This document shows positions 51,043-62,734 of a stretch of 64,000 nt of DNA, one piece after another. The stretch's first letter is position 1; every line of letters starts with the position of its first letter. The translations under genes and the position numbers were made by a program. The stretch lies in NCBI GenBank assembly GCA_947579665.1, contig OX388341.1, positions 620,001-684,000 of the forward strand, in the 5' to 3' direction. The notes under the pieces are model-generated. The model was not told where the DNA came from and ran no database searches. It was given only the letters and a program-made list of their open reading frames with translations. This DNA comes from Sympetrum striolatum (taxonomy: Eukaryota > Arthropoda > Insecta > Odonata > Libellulidae).

Positions 51043-52594
51043 TTGCTGTTAATTGAGATTAATTTAGCTTTAGTTATCAAAAATAGAATACAATCTCTTA
51101 CGATTCTTTCTCTCTTCCTGTCCATCATTAAGTCGAATCATCTGCAATACAATGGAGTCTGTGGTGAAGCTGCGGAGCTTAGAAAGATTTGGAGAGCCAG
51201 GAAGCGGTGGATGCCTAATAAATTGAGTATTAAAGTATACAATGCGTATTTAGTTTAACTGTCATTGCTGTTAATTGAGATTAAGTTAGCTATTGTTATC
51301 AAAAATAGAATAAAATCACATACGAGTCTTTCTCTCTTCCTGTCATCATTAAGTCGAATCATTTGCAATACAATGGAGTCTGTGGTGAAGCTGCGGTGCT
51401 TAGAAAGATTTGGAGAGCCAGGAAGCGGTGGATGCCTAATAAATTGAGTATTAAAGTAAACAATGCGTATTTAGTTTAACTGTCATTACTGTTAATTGAG
51501 ATTAAGATAGCTATTGTTATCAAAAATAGAATACAATCACTTACGATTGTTTCTCTCTTCCTGTCCATCATTAAGTCGAATCATCTGCAATACAATGGAG
51601 TCTGTGGTGAAGCTGCGGAGCTTAGAAAGATTTGGAGAGCCAGGAAGCGGAGGATGCCTAATAAATTTAGTATTAAAGTAAACAATGCGTATTTAGTTTA
51701 ACTGTCATTGCTGTTAATTGAGATTAAGTTACATATTGTTATCAAAGATAGAATACAATCTCTTACGATTCTTTTTCTCTTCCTGGCCATCATTAACTCG
51801 AATCATCTGCAATACAATGGAGTCACTGGTGATGCTGCGGTGCTTAGAAAGATTAGGAGAGCCAGGAAGTGGAGGATGCCTAATAAATTGAGTATTAAAG
51901 TATACAATGCGTATTTAGTTTATCTGTCATTGCTGTTAATTGAGATTAAGTTCGCTAACTTTATCAAATATAGAATACGATCTCTTACGATTCTTTTCTC
52001 TTCCTGGCCATCATTAACTCGAATCATCTGCAATACAATGGAGTCACTTTTAATGCTGCGGTGCTTAGAAAGATTACGAGAGCCAGGAAGCGGAGGATGC
52101 CTAATAATTTGAGTATTAAAGTATACAATGCGTATTTAGTTTATCTGTCATTGCTGTTAATTGAGATTAAGTTAGCTATTGTTATCAAAAATAGAATACA
52201 ATCTCTTACGATTCTTTTTCTCTTCCTGGCCATCATTAAGTCGAAGCATCTGCAATACAATGGAGTAACTGGTGATGCTGCGGTGCTTAGAATGATTAGG
52301 AGAGCAAGGAAGCGCAGGATGCCTAATAAATTGAGTATTAAAGTAAACAATGCGTATTTAGTTTAACTGTCATTGCTGTTAATTGAGATTAAGTTAGCTA
52401 TTGTTATCAAAAATAGAATATAATCTCTTGCGATTCTTTTTCTCCTCCTGGCCATCATTAAGTCGAATCATCTGCAATACAATGGAGTCACTGGTGATGC
52501 TGCGGTGCTTAGAAGGATTAGGAGAGCCAGGAAGCGGAGGATGCCTAATACATTGAGTATTAAAGTATACAATGCGTATTTAGTTTAACTGTAA
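50983..52594 (+). repeat. 60-bp-headed block, copy c
   Basis: It repeats copy b at offset 4055 bp (46988 to 51043, 47210 to 51265, 47653 to 51708), then rejoins the order of copy a at offset 6555 bp (45506 to 52061, the GGAGTCACTTTTAATGCTG unit). After about 52.15 kb it runs into units with AATATAATCTCTTGCG and CTCCTCCTGG. Confidence 0.88.
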
Positions 52595-52715
52595 TTGCTG
52601 TTAATTGAGATTAAGTTAGCTAATGTTATCAAAAATAGAATACAATCTCCTACGATTCTTTTTCTCTTCCTGGCCATCATTAAGTCGAATCATCTTTAAT
52701 ACAATGGAGTCACTG
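52595..52715 (+). repeat. 121-bp truncated monomer
   Basis: Preceded by CTGTAATTGCTG. It has TTAGCTAATGTTATC and CTCCTACGATTC. Confidence 0.95.
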
Positions 52716-53159
52716 TTGCTGTTAATTGAGATTAAGATAGTTTTTGTTATCAAAAATAGAATACAATCTCTTACGATTCTTTTTCTCTTCCTGGCCATCA
52801 TTAAGTTGAATCATCTTTAATACAATGGAGTCACTGGTGATGCTGCGGAGCTTAGAAAGATTAGGAGAACCAGGAAGCGGAGGATGCCTAATAAATTGAG
52901 TATTAAAGTATAAAATGAGTATTTAGTTTAACTGTCATCGCTGTTAATTGACATTAAGTTAGCTATTGGTATCAAAAATAGAATATAATCTCTTACGATT
53001 CTTTTTCTCTTCCTGGCCATCATTAAGTCGAATCATCTGCAATACAATGGAGTCACTGGTGATGCTGCGGTGCTTAGAAGGATTAGGAGAGCCAGGAAGC
53101 GGAGGATGCCTAATACATTGAGTATTAAAGTATACAATGCGTATTTAGTTTAACTGTCA

Positions 53160-53280
53160 TTGCTGTTAATTGAGATTAAGTTAGCTATTGTTATCAAAAA
53201 TAGAATACAATCTCCTACGATTCTTTTTCTCTTCCTGGCCATCATTAAGTCGAATCATCTTTAATACAATGGAGTCACTG
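53160..53280 (+). repeat. 121-bp truncated monomer
   Basis: Opens the second 565-bp module. It has TTAGCTATTGTTATC with CTCCTACGATTC. Confidence 0.95.
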
Positions 53281-53724
53281 TTGCTGTTAATTGAGATTAA
53301 GATAGTTTTTGTTATCAAAAATAGAATACAATCTCTTACGATTCTTTTTCTCTTCCTGGCCATCATTAAGTCGAATCATCTTTAATACAATGGAGTCACT
53401 GGTGATGCTGCGGAGCTTAGAAAGATTAGGAGAACCAGGAAGCGGAGGATGCCTAATAAATTGAGTATTAAAGTATACAATGCGTATTTAGTTTAACTTT
53501 CATTACTGTTAATTGAGATTAAGTTAGCTAATGTTATCAAAAATAGAATACAATCTCTTACGATTCTTTTTCTCTTCCTGGCCATCATTAAGTCGAATCA
53601 TCTGCAATACAATGGATTCACTGGTGATGCTGCGGTGCTTAGAAGGATTAGGAGAGCCAGGAAGCGGAGGATGCCTAATACATTGAGTATTAAAGTATAC
53701 AATGCGTATTTAGTTTAACTGTCA

Positions 53725-56164
53725 TTGCTGTTAATTGAGATTAAGTTAGCTATTGTTATCAAAAATAGAATACAATCTCCTACGATTCTTTTTCTCTTCC
53801 TGGCCATCATTAAGTCGAATCATCTTTAATACAATGGAGTCACTGGTGATATTGCGGTGCTTAGAAAGATTAGGAGAGCCAGGAAGCGGAGGATGCCTAA
53901 TAAATTGAGTATTAAAGTATACAATGCGTATTAAGTTTAACTGTCATTGCTGTTAATTGAGATTAAGTTAGCTATTGCTATCAAAAATTAAATACAATCT
54001 CTTACGATTCTTTTTCTCTTCCTGGCCATCATTAAGTCGAATCATCTTTAATACAATGGAGTCACTAGTGATGCTGCGGTGCTTAGAAAGATAGGAGAGC
54101 CAGGAAGCGGAGGATGCCTAATACATTGAGTATTAAAGTATACAATGCGTATTTAGTTTAACTGTCATTGCTGTTAATTGAGATTAAGATAGTTTTTGTT
54201 ATCAAAAATAGAATACAATCTCTTACGATTCTTTTTCTCTTCCTGGCCATCATTAAGTCGAATCATCTTTAATACAATGGAGTCACTAGTGATGCTGCGG
54301 TGCTTAGAAAGATAGGAGAGCCAGGAAGCGGAGGATGCCTAATAAATTGAGTATTAAAGTATACACTGAGTATTTAGTTTAACTGTCATTGCTGTTAATT
54401 GAGATTAAGTTAGCTAATGTTATCAAAAATAGAATACAAACTCTTACGATTCTTTTTCTCTTCCTGGCCATCATTAAGTCGAATCATCTTTAATACAATG
54501 GAGTCACTGGTGATATTGCGGTGCTTAGAAAGATTAGGAGAGCCAGGAAGCGGAGGATGCCTAATAAATTGAGTATTAAAGTATACAATGCGTATTAAGT
54601 TTAACTGTCATTGCTGTTAATTGAGATTAAGTTAGCTATTGCTATCAAAAATTAAATACAATCTCTTACGATTCTTTTTCTCTTTCTGGCCATCATTAAG
54701 TCGAATCATCTGCAATACAATGGAGTCACTGGTGATGCTGCGGTGCTTAGAAAGATTAGGAGAGCCAGGAAGCGGAGGATGCCTAATAAATTGAGTATTA
54801 AAGTATACAATGCGTATTAAGTTTAACTGTCATTAGAGTTAATTGCGATTAAGTTAGCTATTGTTATCAATAATAGAATACAATCTCTAACGATTCTTTT
54901 TCTCTTCCTGGTCAACATTAAGTCGAATCATCTTTAATACAATGGAGTCACTGGTGATGCTGCGGTGCTTAGAAGGATTAGGAGAGCCAGGAAGCGGAGG
55001 ATGCCTAATAAATTGAGTACTAAAGTATACAATGCGTATTAAGTTTAACTGTCGTTGCTGTTAATTGAGATTTATTTAGCTATTGCTATCAAATATAAAA
55101 TACAATCTCTTTCGATTCTTTTTCACTTCCTGGCCATCATTAAGTCGAATCATCTGCAATACAATGGAGTCAATGGTGATGCTGCGGTGCTTAGAAGGAT
55201 TAGGAGAGCCAGGCAGCGGAAGATGCCTAATAAATTGAGTATTAAAGTTAAAAATGCGTATTTAGTTTAACTGTCATTGCTGTTAATTGAGATTAAGTTA
55301 GCTATTGTTATCAATAATAGAATACAATCACTTACGATTCTTTCTCTCTTCCTGTCCATCATTAAGTCGAATCATCTGCAATACAATGGAGTCTGTGGTG
55401 AAGCTGCGGAGCTTAGAAAGATTTGGAGAGCCAGGTAGCGGAGGATGCCTAATAAATTGAGTATTAAAGTAAACAATGCGTATTTAGTTTAACTGTCATT
55501 GCTGTTAATTGAGATTAAGTTAGCTATTGCTATCAAAAATAAAATACAATCACTTCCGATTCTTTCTCTCTTCCTGTCCATCATTTAGTCGAATCATCTG
55601 CAATACAATGGAGTCTGTGGTGAGGCTGCGGTGCTTAGAAAGATTAGGAGAGCCAGGAAGCGGAGGATGCCTAATAAATTGAATATTAAAGTAAACAATG
55701 CGTATTCAGTTTAACTGTCATTACTGTTAATTGAGATTAAGTTAGCGTTTGTTATCAAAAATAGAATACAATCTCTTACGATTCTTTTTCTTTTTCTGGC
55801 CATCATTAAATCGAATCATCTGCAATACAATGGAGTCACTGGTGATGCTGCGGTGCTTAAAAAGGTTAGGAGAGACAGGAATCGGAGGATGCCTAATAAA
55901 TTAGGTATTAAAGTATACAATGCGTATTTAGTTTAACTGTCATTGCTGTTAATTGAGATTAAGTTAGCTATTGCTATCAAAAATAAAATACAATCTCTTA
56001 CGATTCTTTTTCTCTTCCTGGCCATCATTTAGTGGAATCATCTGCAATACAATGGAGTCACTAGTGATGCTGCGGTGCTTAGAAAGATTAGGAGAGCCAG
56101 GAAGCGGAGGATGCATAATAAATTGAGTATTAAAGCAAACAATGCGTATTTAGTTTAACTGTCA
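53725..56164 (+). repeat. Mixed B sub-array with A landmark units
   Basis: Units with GGTGATATTGCGG at about 53848 and 54511 mark a duplicated three-unit block (offset about 663 bp). One-base-short units with GAAAGATAGGAGAGCC occur at about 54090 and 54310. The CTTTCGATTC / GTCAATGGTGATG unit at 55052 is again followed by type A units (55274-55716: CTGTCC, GAGTCTGTGG, one with CACTTCCGATTC and GTGAGGCTG). No other sequence is present. Confidence 0.87.
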
Positions 56165-59100
56165 TTGCTGTTAATTGAGATTAAGTTAGCTTTTGTTATC
56201 AGAGATAGAATACAATCTCTTACGATTCTTTTTCTCTTTCTGGCCATCATTAAGTCGAATCATCTGCAATACAATGGAGTCACTGGTGATGCTGCGGTGC
56301 TTAGAAAGATTACGAGAGCAGGAAGCGGAGGATGCTTAATAAATTGAGTATTAAAGCAAACAATGCGTATTTAGTTTAACTGTCATTGCTGTTAATTGAA
56401 ATTAAGTTAGCTATTGTTATCAAAGATAGAATACAATCTCTTACGATTCTTTTTCTCTTCCTGTCCACCATTAACTCGAATCATCTGCAATACAATGGAG
56501 TCACTGGTGATGCTGCGGTGCTTAGAAGGATTTGGAGAGCCAGGAAGTGGAGGATGCCTAATAAATTGAGTATTAAAGTAAACAATGCGTATTTAGTTTA
56601 ACTGTCATTGCTGTTAATTGAGATTAAGTTAGCTATTGTTATCAAAGATAGAATACAATCTCTTACGATTCTTTTTCTCTTCCTGTCCACCATTAACTCG
56701 AATCATCTGCAATACAATGGAGTCACTGGTGATGCTGCGGTGCTTAGAAGGATTTGGAGAGCCAGGAAGCGGAGGATGCCTAATAAATTGAGTATTAAAG
56801 TATACAATGCGTATTTAGTTTAACTGTCATTGCTGTTAATTGAGATTAAGTTCGCTAACTTTATCAAAAATAGAATACCATCTCTTACGATTCTTTTCTC
56901 TTCCTGGCCATCATTAACTCGAATCATCTGCAATACAATGGAGTAACTGGTGATGCTGCGGTGCTTAGAATGATAAGGAGAGCAAGGAAGCGCAGGATGC
57001 CTAATAAATTGAGTACTAAAGTAAACAATGCGTATTTAGTTTAACTGTCATTGCTGTTAATTGAGATTAAGTTAGCTATTGTTATCAAAAATAGAATATA
57101 ATCTCTTGCGATTCTTTTTCTCCTCCTGGCCATCATTAAGTCGAATCATCTTTCATACAATGGAGTCACTGGTGATGCTACGGTGCTTAGAAAGATTAGG
57201 AGAGCCAGGAAGCGGAGGATGCATAATAAATTGAGTATTAAAGCAAACAATGCGTATTTAGTTTAACTGTCATTGCTGTTAATTGAGATTAAGTTAGCTA
57301 ATGTTATCAAAAATAGAATACAATCTCTTCCGATTCTTTTTCTCCTCCTGGCCATCATTAAGTCGAATCATCTGCAATACAATGGAGTCACTGGTGATGC
57401 TGCGGTGCTTAGAAGGATTAGGAGAGCCAGGAAGCGGAGGATGCCTAATTAATTGAGTATTAAAGTATACAATGCGTATTTAGTTTAACTGTCATTGCTG
57501 TTAATTGAGATTAAGTTAGCTATTGTTATCAAAAAAAGAATACAATCTCCTACGATTCTTTTTCTCTTCCTGGCCATCATTAAGTCGAATCATCTTTAAT
57601 ACAATGGAGTCACTGTTGCTGTTAATTGAGATTAAGTTAGCTATTGGTATCAAAAATAGAATATAATCTCTTACGATTCTTTTTCTCTTCCTGGCCATCA
57701 TTAAGTCGAATCATCCTTAATACAATGGAGTCACAGGTGATGCTGCGGTGCTTGGAAAGATTAGGAGAGCCAGGAAGCGGAGGATGCATAATAAATTGAG
57801 TATTAAAGCAAACAATGCGTATTTAGTTTAACTGTCATTGCTGTTAATTGAGATTAAGTTAGCTAATGTTATCAAAAATAGAATACAATCTCTTACGATT
57901 CTTTTTCTCTTCCTGGCCATCATTAAGTCGAATCATCTGCAATACAATGGAGTCACTGGTGATGCTGCGGTGCTTAGAAGGATTAGGAGAGCCAGGAAGC
58001 GGAGGATGCCTAATAAATTGAGTATTAAAGTATACAATGCGTATTTAGTTTAACTGTCATTGCTGTTAATTGAGATTAAGTAAGCTATTGTTATCAAAGA
58101 TAGAACACAATCTCTTACGATTCTTTCTCTCTTCCTGTCCAACATTAACTAGAATCATCAGCAATACAATGGAGTCACTGGTGATGCTGCGGTGCTTAGA
58201 AAGATTAGGAGAGCCAGAAAGTGGAGGATGCCTAATAAATTGAGTATTAAAGTATACAATGCGTATTTAGTATAACTGTCATTGCTGTTAATTGAGATTA
58301 AGTTAGCTATTGTTATCAAAAATAGAATACAATCTCTTACGATTCTTTTTCTCTTCCTGGCCATCATTAACTCGAATCATCTGCAATACAATGGAGTCAC
58401 TGGTGATGCTGCGGTGCTTAGAAAGATTACGAGAGCAGGAAGCGGAGGATGCCTAATAAATTGAGTATTAAAGCAAACAATGCGTATTTAGTTTAACTGT
58501 CATTGCTGTTAATTGAAATTAAGTTAGCTATTGTTATCAAAGATAGAATACAATCTCTTACGATTCTTTTTCTCTTCCTGTCCACCATTAACTCGAATCA
58601 TCTGCAATACAATGGAGTCACTGGTGATGCTGCGGTGCTTAGAAAGATTACGAGAGCAGGAAGCGGAGGATGCCTAATAAATTGAGTATTAAAGTATACA
58701 ATGCGTATTTAGTTTAACTGTCATTGCTGTTAATTGAGATTAAGTTAGCTATTGTTATCAAAGATAGAATACAATCTCTTACGATTCTTTTTCTCTTCCT
58801 GGCCATCATTAACTCGAATCATCTGCAATACAATGGAGTCACTGGTGATGCTGCGGTGCTTAGAAAGATTACGAGAGCAGGAAGCGGAGGATGCCTAATA
58901 AATTGAGTATTAAAGCAAACAATGCGTATTTAGTTTAACTGTCATTGCTGTTAATTGAAATTAAGTTAGCTATTGTTATCAAAGATAGAATACAATCTCT
59001 TACGATTCTTTTTCTCTTCCTGTCCACCATTAACTCGAATCATCTGCAATACAATGGAGTCACTGGTGATGCTGCGGTGCTTAGAAAGATTAGGAGAGCC

Positions 59101-59830
59101 AGAAAGTGGAGGATGCCTAATAAATTGAGTATTAAAGTATACAATGCGTATTTAGTTTAACTGTCATTGCTGTTAATTGAGATTAAGTTAGCTATTGTTA
59201 TCAAAGATAGAATACAATCTCTTACGATTCTTTTTCTCTTCCTGGCCATCATTAACTCGAATCATCTGCAATACAATGGAGTCACTGGTGATGCTGCGGT
59301 GCTTAGAAAGATTACGAGAGCAGGAAGCGGAGGATGCCTAATAAATTGAGTATTAAAGCAAACAATGCGTATTTAGTTTAACTGTCATTGCTGTTAATTG
59401 AAATTAAGTTAGCTATTGTTATCAAAGATAGAATACAATCTCTTACGATTCTTTTTCTCTTCCTGTCCACCATTAACTCGAATCATCTGCAATACAATGG
59501 AGTCACTGGTGATGCTGCGGTGCTTAGAAAGATTAGGAGAGCCAGAAAGTGGAGGATGCCTAATAAATTGAGTATTAAAGTATACAATGCGTATTTAGTT
59601 TACCTGTCATTGCTGTTAATTGAGATTAAGTTAGCTATTGTTATCAAAGATAGAATACAATCTCTTACGATTCTTTTTCTCTTCCTGTCCACCATTAACT
59701 CGAATCATCTGCAATACAATGGAGTCACTGGTGATGCTGCGGTGCTTAGAAAGATTACGAGAGCAGGAAGCGGAGGATGCCTAATAAATTGAGTATTAAA
59801 GCAAACAATGCGTATTTAGTTTAACTGTCA
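56165..59830 (+). repeat. Terminal block, copy 1 (3666 bp)
   Basis: It starts with a TTTCTGGCC unit carrying TTACGAGAGCAGGAAGC and GATGCTTAAT. Next come AAAGATAG / CTGTCCACC units, a TTCGCTAAC unit, CTCTTGCGATTC and CTCTTCCGATTC units, one 121-bp unit and a TAAGTAAGC / AGATAGAACAC unit. Copy 2 begins 3666 bp later, and 56386, 56608, 57516 and 57838 recur at 60052, 60274, 61182 and 61504. Confidence 0.91.
57495..57615 (+). repeat. 121-bp truncated monomer
   Basis: It has ATCAAAAAAAGAATAC and CTCCTACGATTC. The downstream unit has GGTATCAAAAATAGAATATAATC. It recurs at 61161 (offset 3666 bp). Confidence 0.95.
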
Positions 59831-60051
59831 TTGCTGTTAATTGAAATTAAGTTAGCTATTGTTATCAAAGATAGAATACAATCTCTTACGATTCTTTTTC
59901 CCTTTCTGGCCATCATTAAGTCGAATCATCTGCAATACAATGGAGTCACTGGTGATGCTGCGGTGCTTAGAAAGATTACGAGAGCAGGAAGCGGAGAATG
60001 CTTAATAAATTGAGTATTAAAGCAAACAATGCGTATTTAGTTTAACTGTCA
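58282..60051 (+). repeat. Dimer-like run of 221/222-bp AAAGATAG units
   Basis: Units at 58282, 58503, 58724, 58945, 59167, 59388, 59610 and 59831 alternate largely between TTGAGATTAAG with CTGGCCATC and TTGAAATTAAG with CTGTCCACC. Most have ATTAACTCG and the one-base-short TTACGAGAGCAGGAAGC. The part 58282-59547 recurs at 62735-64000 (offset 4453 bp). Confidence 0.9.
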
Positions 60052-61160
60052 TTGCTGTTAATTGAAATTAAGTTAGCTATTGTTATCAAAGATAGAATAC
60101 AATCTCTTACGATTCTTTTTCTCTTCCTGTCCACCATTAACTCGAATCATCTGCAATACAATGGAGTCACTGGTGATGCTGCGGTGCTTAGAAGGATTAG
60201 GAGAGCCAGGAAGTGGAGGATGCCTAATAAATTGAGTATTAAAGTAAACAATGCGTATTTAGTTTAACTGTCATTGCTGTTAATTGAGATTAAGTTAGCT
60301 ATTGTAATCAAAGATAGAATACAATCTCTTACGATTCTTTTTCTCTTCCTGGCCATCATTAACTCGAATCATCTGCAATACAATGGAGACACTGGTGATG
60401 CTGCGGTGCTTAGAAAGATTTGGAGAGCCAGGAAGCGGAGGATGCCTAATAAATTGAGTATTAAAGTATACAATGCGTATTTAGTTTAACTGTCATTGCT
60501 GTTAATTGAGATTAAGTTCGCTAACTTTATCAAAAATAGAATACCATCTCTTACGATTCTTTTCTCTTCCTGGCCATCATTAACTCGAATCATCTGCAAT
60601 ACAATGGAGTAACTGGTGATGCTGCGGTGCTTAGAATGATAAGGAGAGCAAGGAAGCGCAGGATGCCAAATAAATTGAGTACTAAAGTAAACAATGCGTA
60701 TTTAGTTTAACTGTCATTGCTGTTAATTGAGATTAAGTTAGCTATTGTTATCAAAAATAGAATATAATCTCTTGCGATTCTTTTTCTCCTCCTGGCCATC
60801 ATTAAGTCGAATCATCTTTAATACAATGGAGTCACTGGTGATGCTACGGTGCTTAGAAAGATTAGGAGAGCCAGGAAGCGGAGGATGCATAATAAATTGA
60901 GTATTAAAGCAAACAATGCGTATTTAGTTTAACTGTCATTGCTGTTAATTGAGATTAAGTTAGCTAATGTTATCAAAAATAGAATACAATCTCTTCCGAT
61001 TCTTTTTCTCCTCCTGGCCATCATTAAGTCGAATCATCTGCAATACAATGGAGTCACTGGTGATGCTGCGGTGCTTAGAAGGATTAGGAGAGCCAGGAAG
61101 CGGAGGATGCCTAATTAATTGAGTATTAAAGTATACAATGCGTATTTAGTTTAACTGTCA

Positions 61161-61281
61161 TTGCTGTTAATTGAGATTAAGTTAGCTATTGTTATCAAAA
61201 AAAGAATACAATCTCCTACGATTCTTTTTCTCTTCCTGGCCATCATTAAGTCGAATCATCTTTAATACAATGGAGTCACTG
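61161..61281 (+). repeat. 121-bp truncated monomer
   Basis: Copy 2 equivalent of 57495-57615, with the same ATCAAAAAAAGAATAC variant. Confidence 0.95.
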
Positions 61282-61725
61282 TTGCTGTTAATTGAGATTA
61301 AGTTAGCTATTGGTATCAAAAATAGAATATAATCTCTTACGATTCTTTTTCTCTTCCTGGCCATCATTAAGTCGAATCATCCTTAATACAATGGAGTCAC
61401 AGGTGATGCTGCGGTGCTTGGAAAGATTAGGAGAGCCAGGAAGCGGAGGATGCATAATAAATTGAGTATTAAAGCAAACAATGCGTATTTAGTTTAACTG
61501 TCATTGCTGTTAATTGAGATTAAGTTAGCTAATGTTATCAAAAATAGAATACAATCTCTTCCGATTCTTTTTCTCCTCCTGGCCATCATTAAGTCGAATC
61601 ATCTGCAATACAATGGAGTCACTGGTGATGCTGCGGTGCTTAGAAGGATTAGGAGAGCCAGGAAGCGGAGGATGCCTAATAAATTGAGTATTAAAGTATA
61701 CAATGCGTATTTAGTTTAACTGTCA

Positions 61726-61846
61726 TTGCTGTTAATTGAGATTAAGTTAGCTATTGTTATCAAAAAAAGAATACAATCTCCTACGATTCTTTTTCTCTTC
61801 CTGGCCATCATTATGTCGAATCATCTTTAATACAATGGAGTCACTG
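61726..61846 (+). repeat. 121-bp truncated monomer
   Basis: It is 565 bp after the previous one and shares ATCAAAAAAAG. It has the private CATTATGTCG, and the downstream unit has TTAGCTAATG. It is the last truncated unit in the window. Confidence 0.95.
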
Positions 61847-62734
61847 TTGCTGTTAATTGAGATTAAGTTAGCTAATGTTATCAAAAATAGAATACAATCT
61901 CTTACGATTCTTTTTCTCTTCCTGGCCATCATTAAGTCGAATCATCCTTAATACAATGGAGTCACAGGTGATGCTGCGGTGCTTGGAAAGATTAGGAGAG
62001 CCAGGAAGCGGAGGATGCCTAATAAATTGAGTATTAAAGTATACAATGCGTATTTAGTTTAACTGTCATTGCTGTTAATTTAGATTAATTAAGCTATTGC
62101 TATCAAAGATAGAATACAATCTCTTACGATTCTTTTTCTCTTCCTGGTCATCATTAAGTCGAATCATCTTTAATACAATGGAGTCACTGGTGATGCTTTG
62201 GTGCTTAGAAAGATAATGAGAGCCAGGAAGTGGAGGATGCCTAATAAATTGAGTATTAAAGTATACAATGCGTAATTACTTTAACTGTCATTGCTGTTAA
62301 TTGAGATTAAGTAAGCTATTGTTATCAAAGATAGAACACAATCTCTTACGATTCTTTCTCTCTTCCTGTCCAACATTAACTAGAATCATCCTTAATACAA
62401 TGGAGTCACAGGTGATGCTGCGGTGCTTAGAAAGATTAGGAGAGCCAGGAAGCGGAGGATGCCTAATAAATTGAGTATTAAAGTATACAATGCGTATTTA
62501 GTTTAACTGTAATTGCTGTTAATTGAGATTAAGTAAGCTATTGTTATCAAAGATAGAACACAATCTCTTACGATTCTTTCTCTCTTCCTGTCCAACATTA
62601 ACTAGAATCATCCTTAATACAATGGAGTCACAGGTGATGCTGCGGTGCTTAGAAAGATTAGGAGAGCCAGGAAGCGGAGGATGCCTAATAAATTGAGTAT
62701 TAAAGTATACAATGCGTATTTAGTATAACTGTCA

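Larger units (their letters stand above)
52595..53724 (+). repeat. Tandem 565-bp module, two copies
   Basis: Modules 52595-53159 and 53160-53724 each contain a 121-bp unit, a unit with GATTAAGATAGTTTTTG and GCTGCGGAGC, and a unit with TTAGAAGGATTAGG ending CCTAATACATTGAG. Similar in layout to 41081-42210 but with different third members. Confidence 0.93.
59831..62734 (+). repeat. Terminal block, copy 2
   Basis: It follows copy 1 to about 61.7 kb, then has an extra 121+222-bp module (61726-62068) and extra full units with AGATAGAACACAATC and CCAACATTAACTAG (62293, 62515). The offset to copy 1 therefore rises from 3666 to 4453 bp, and the 787-bp difference equals 121 + 3 x 222. Confidence 0.89.
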
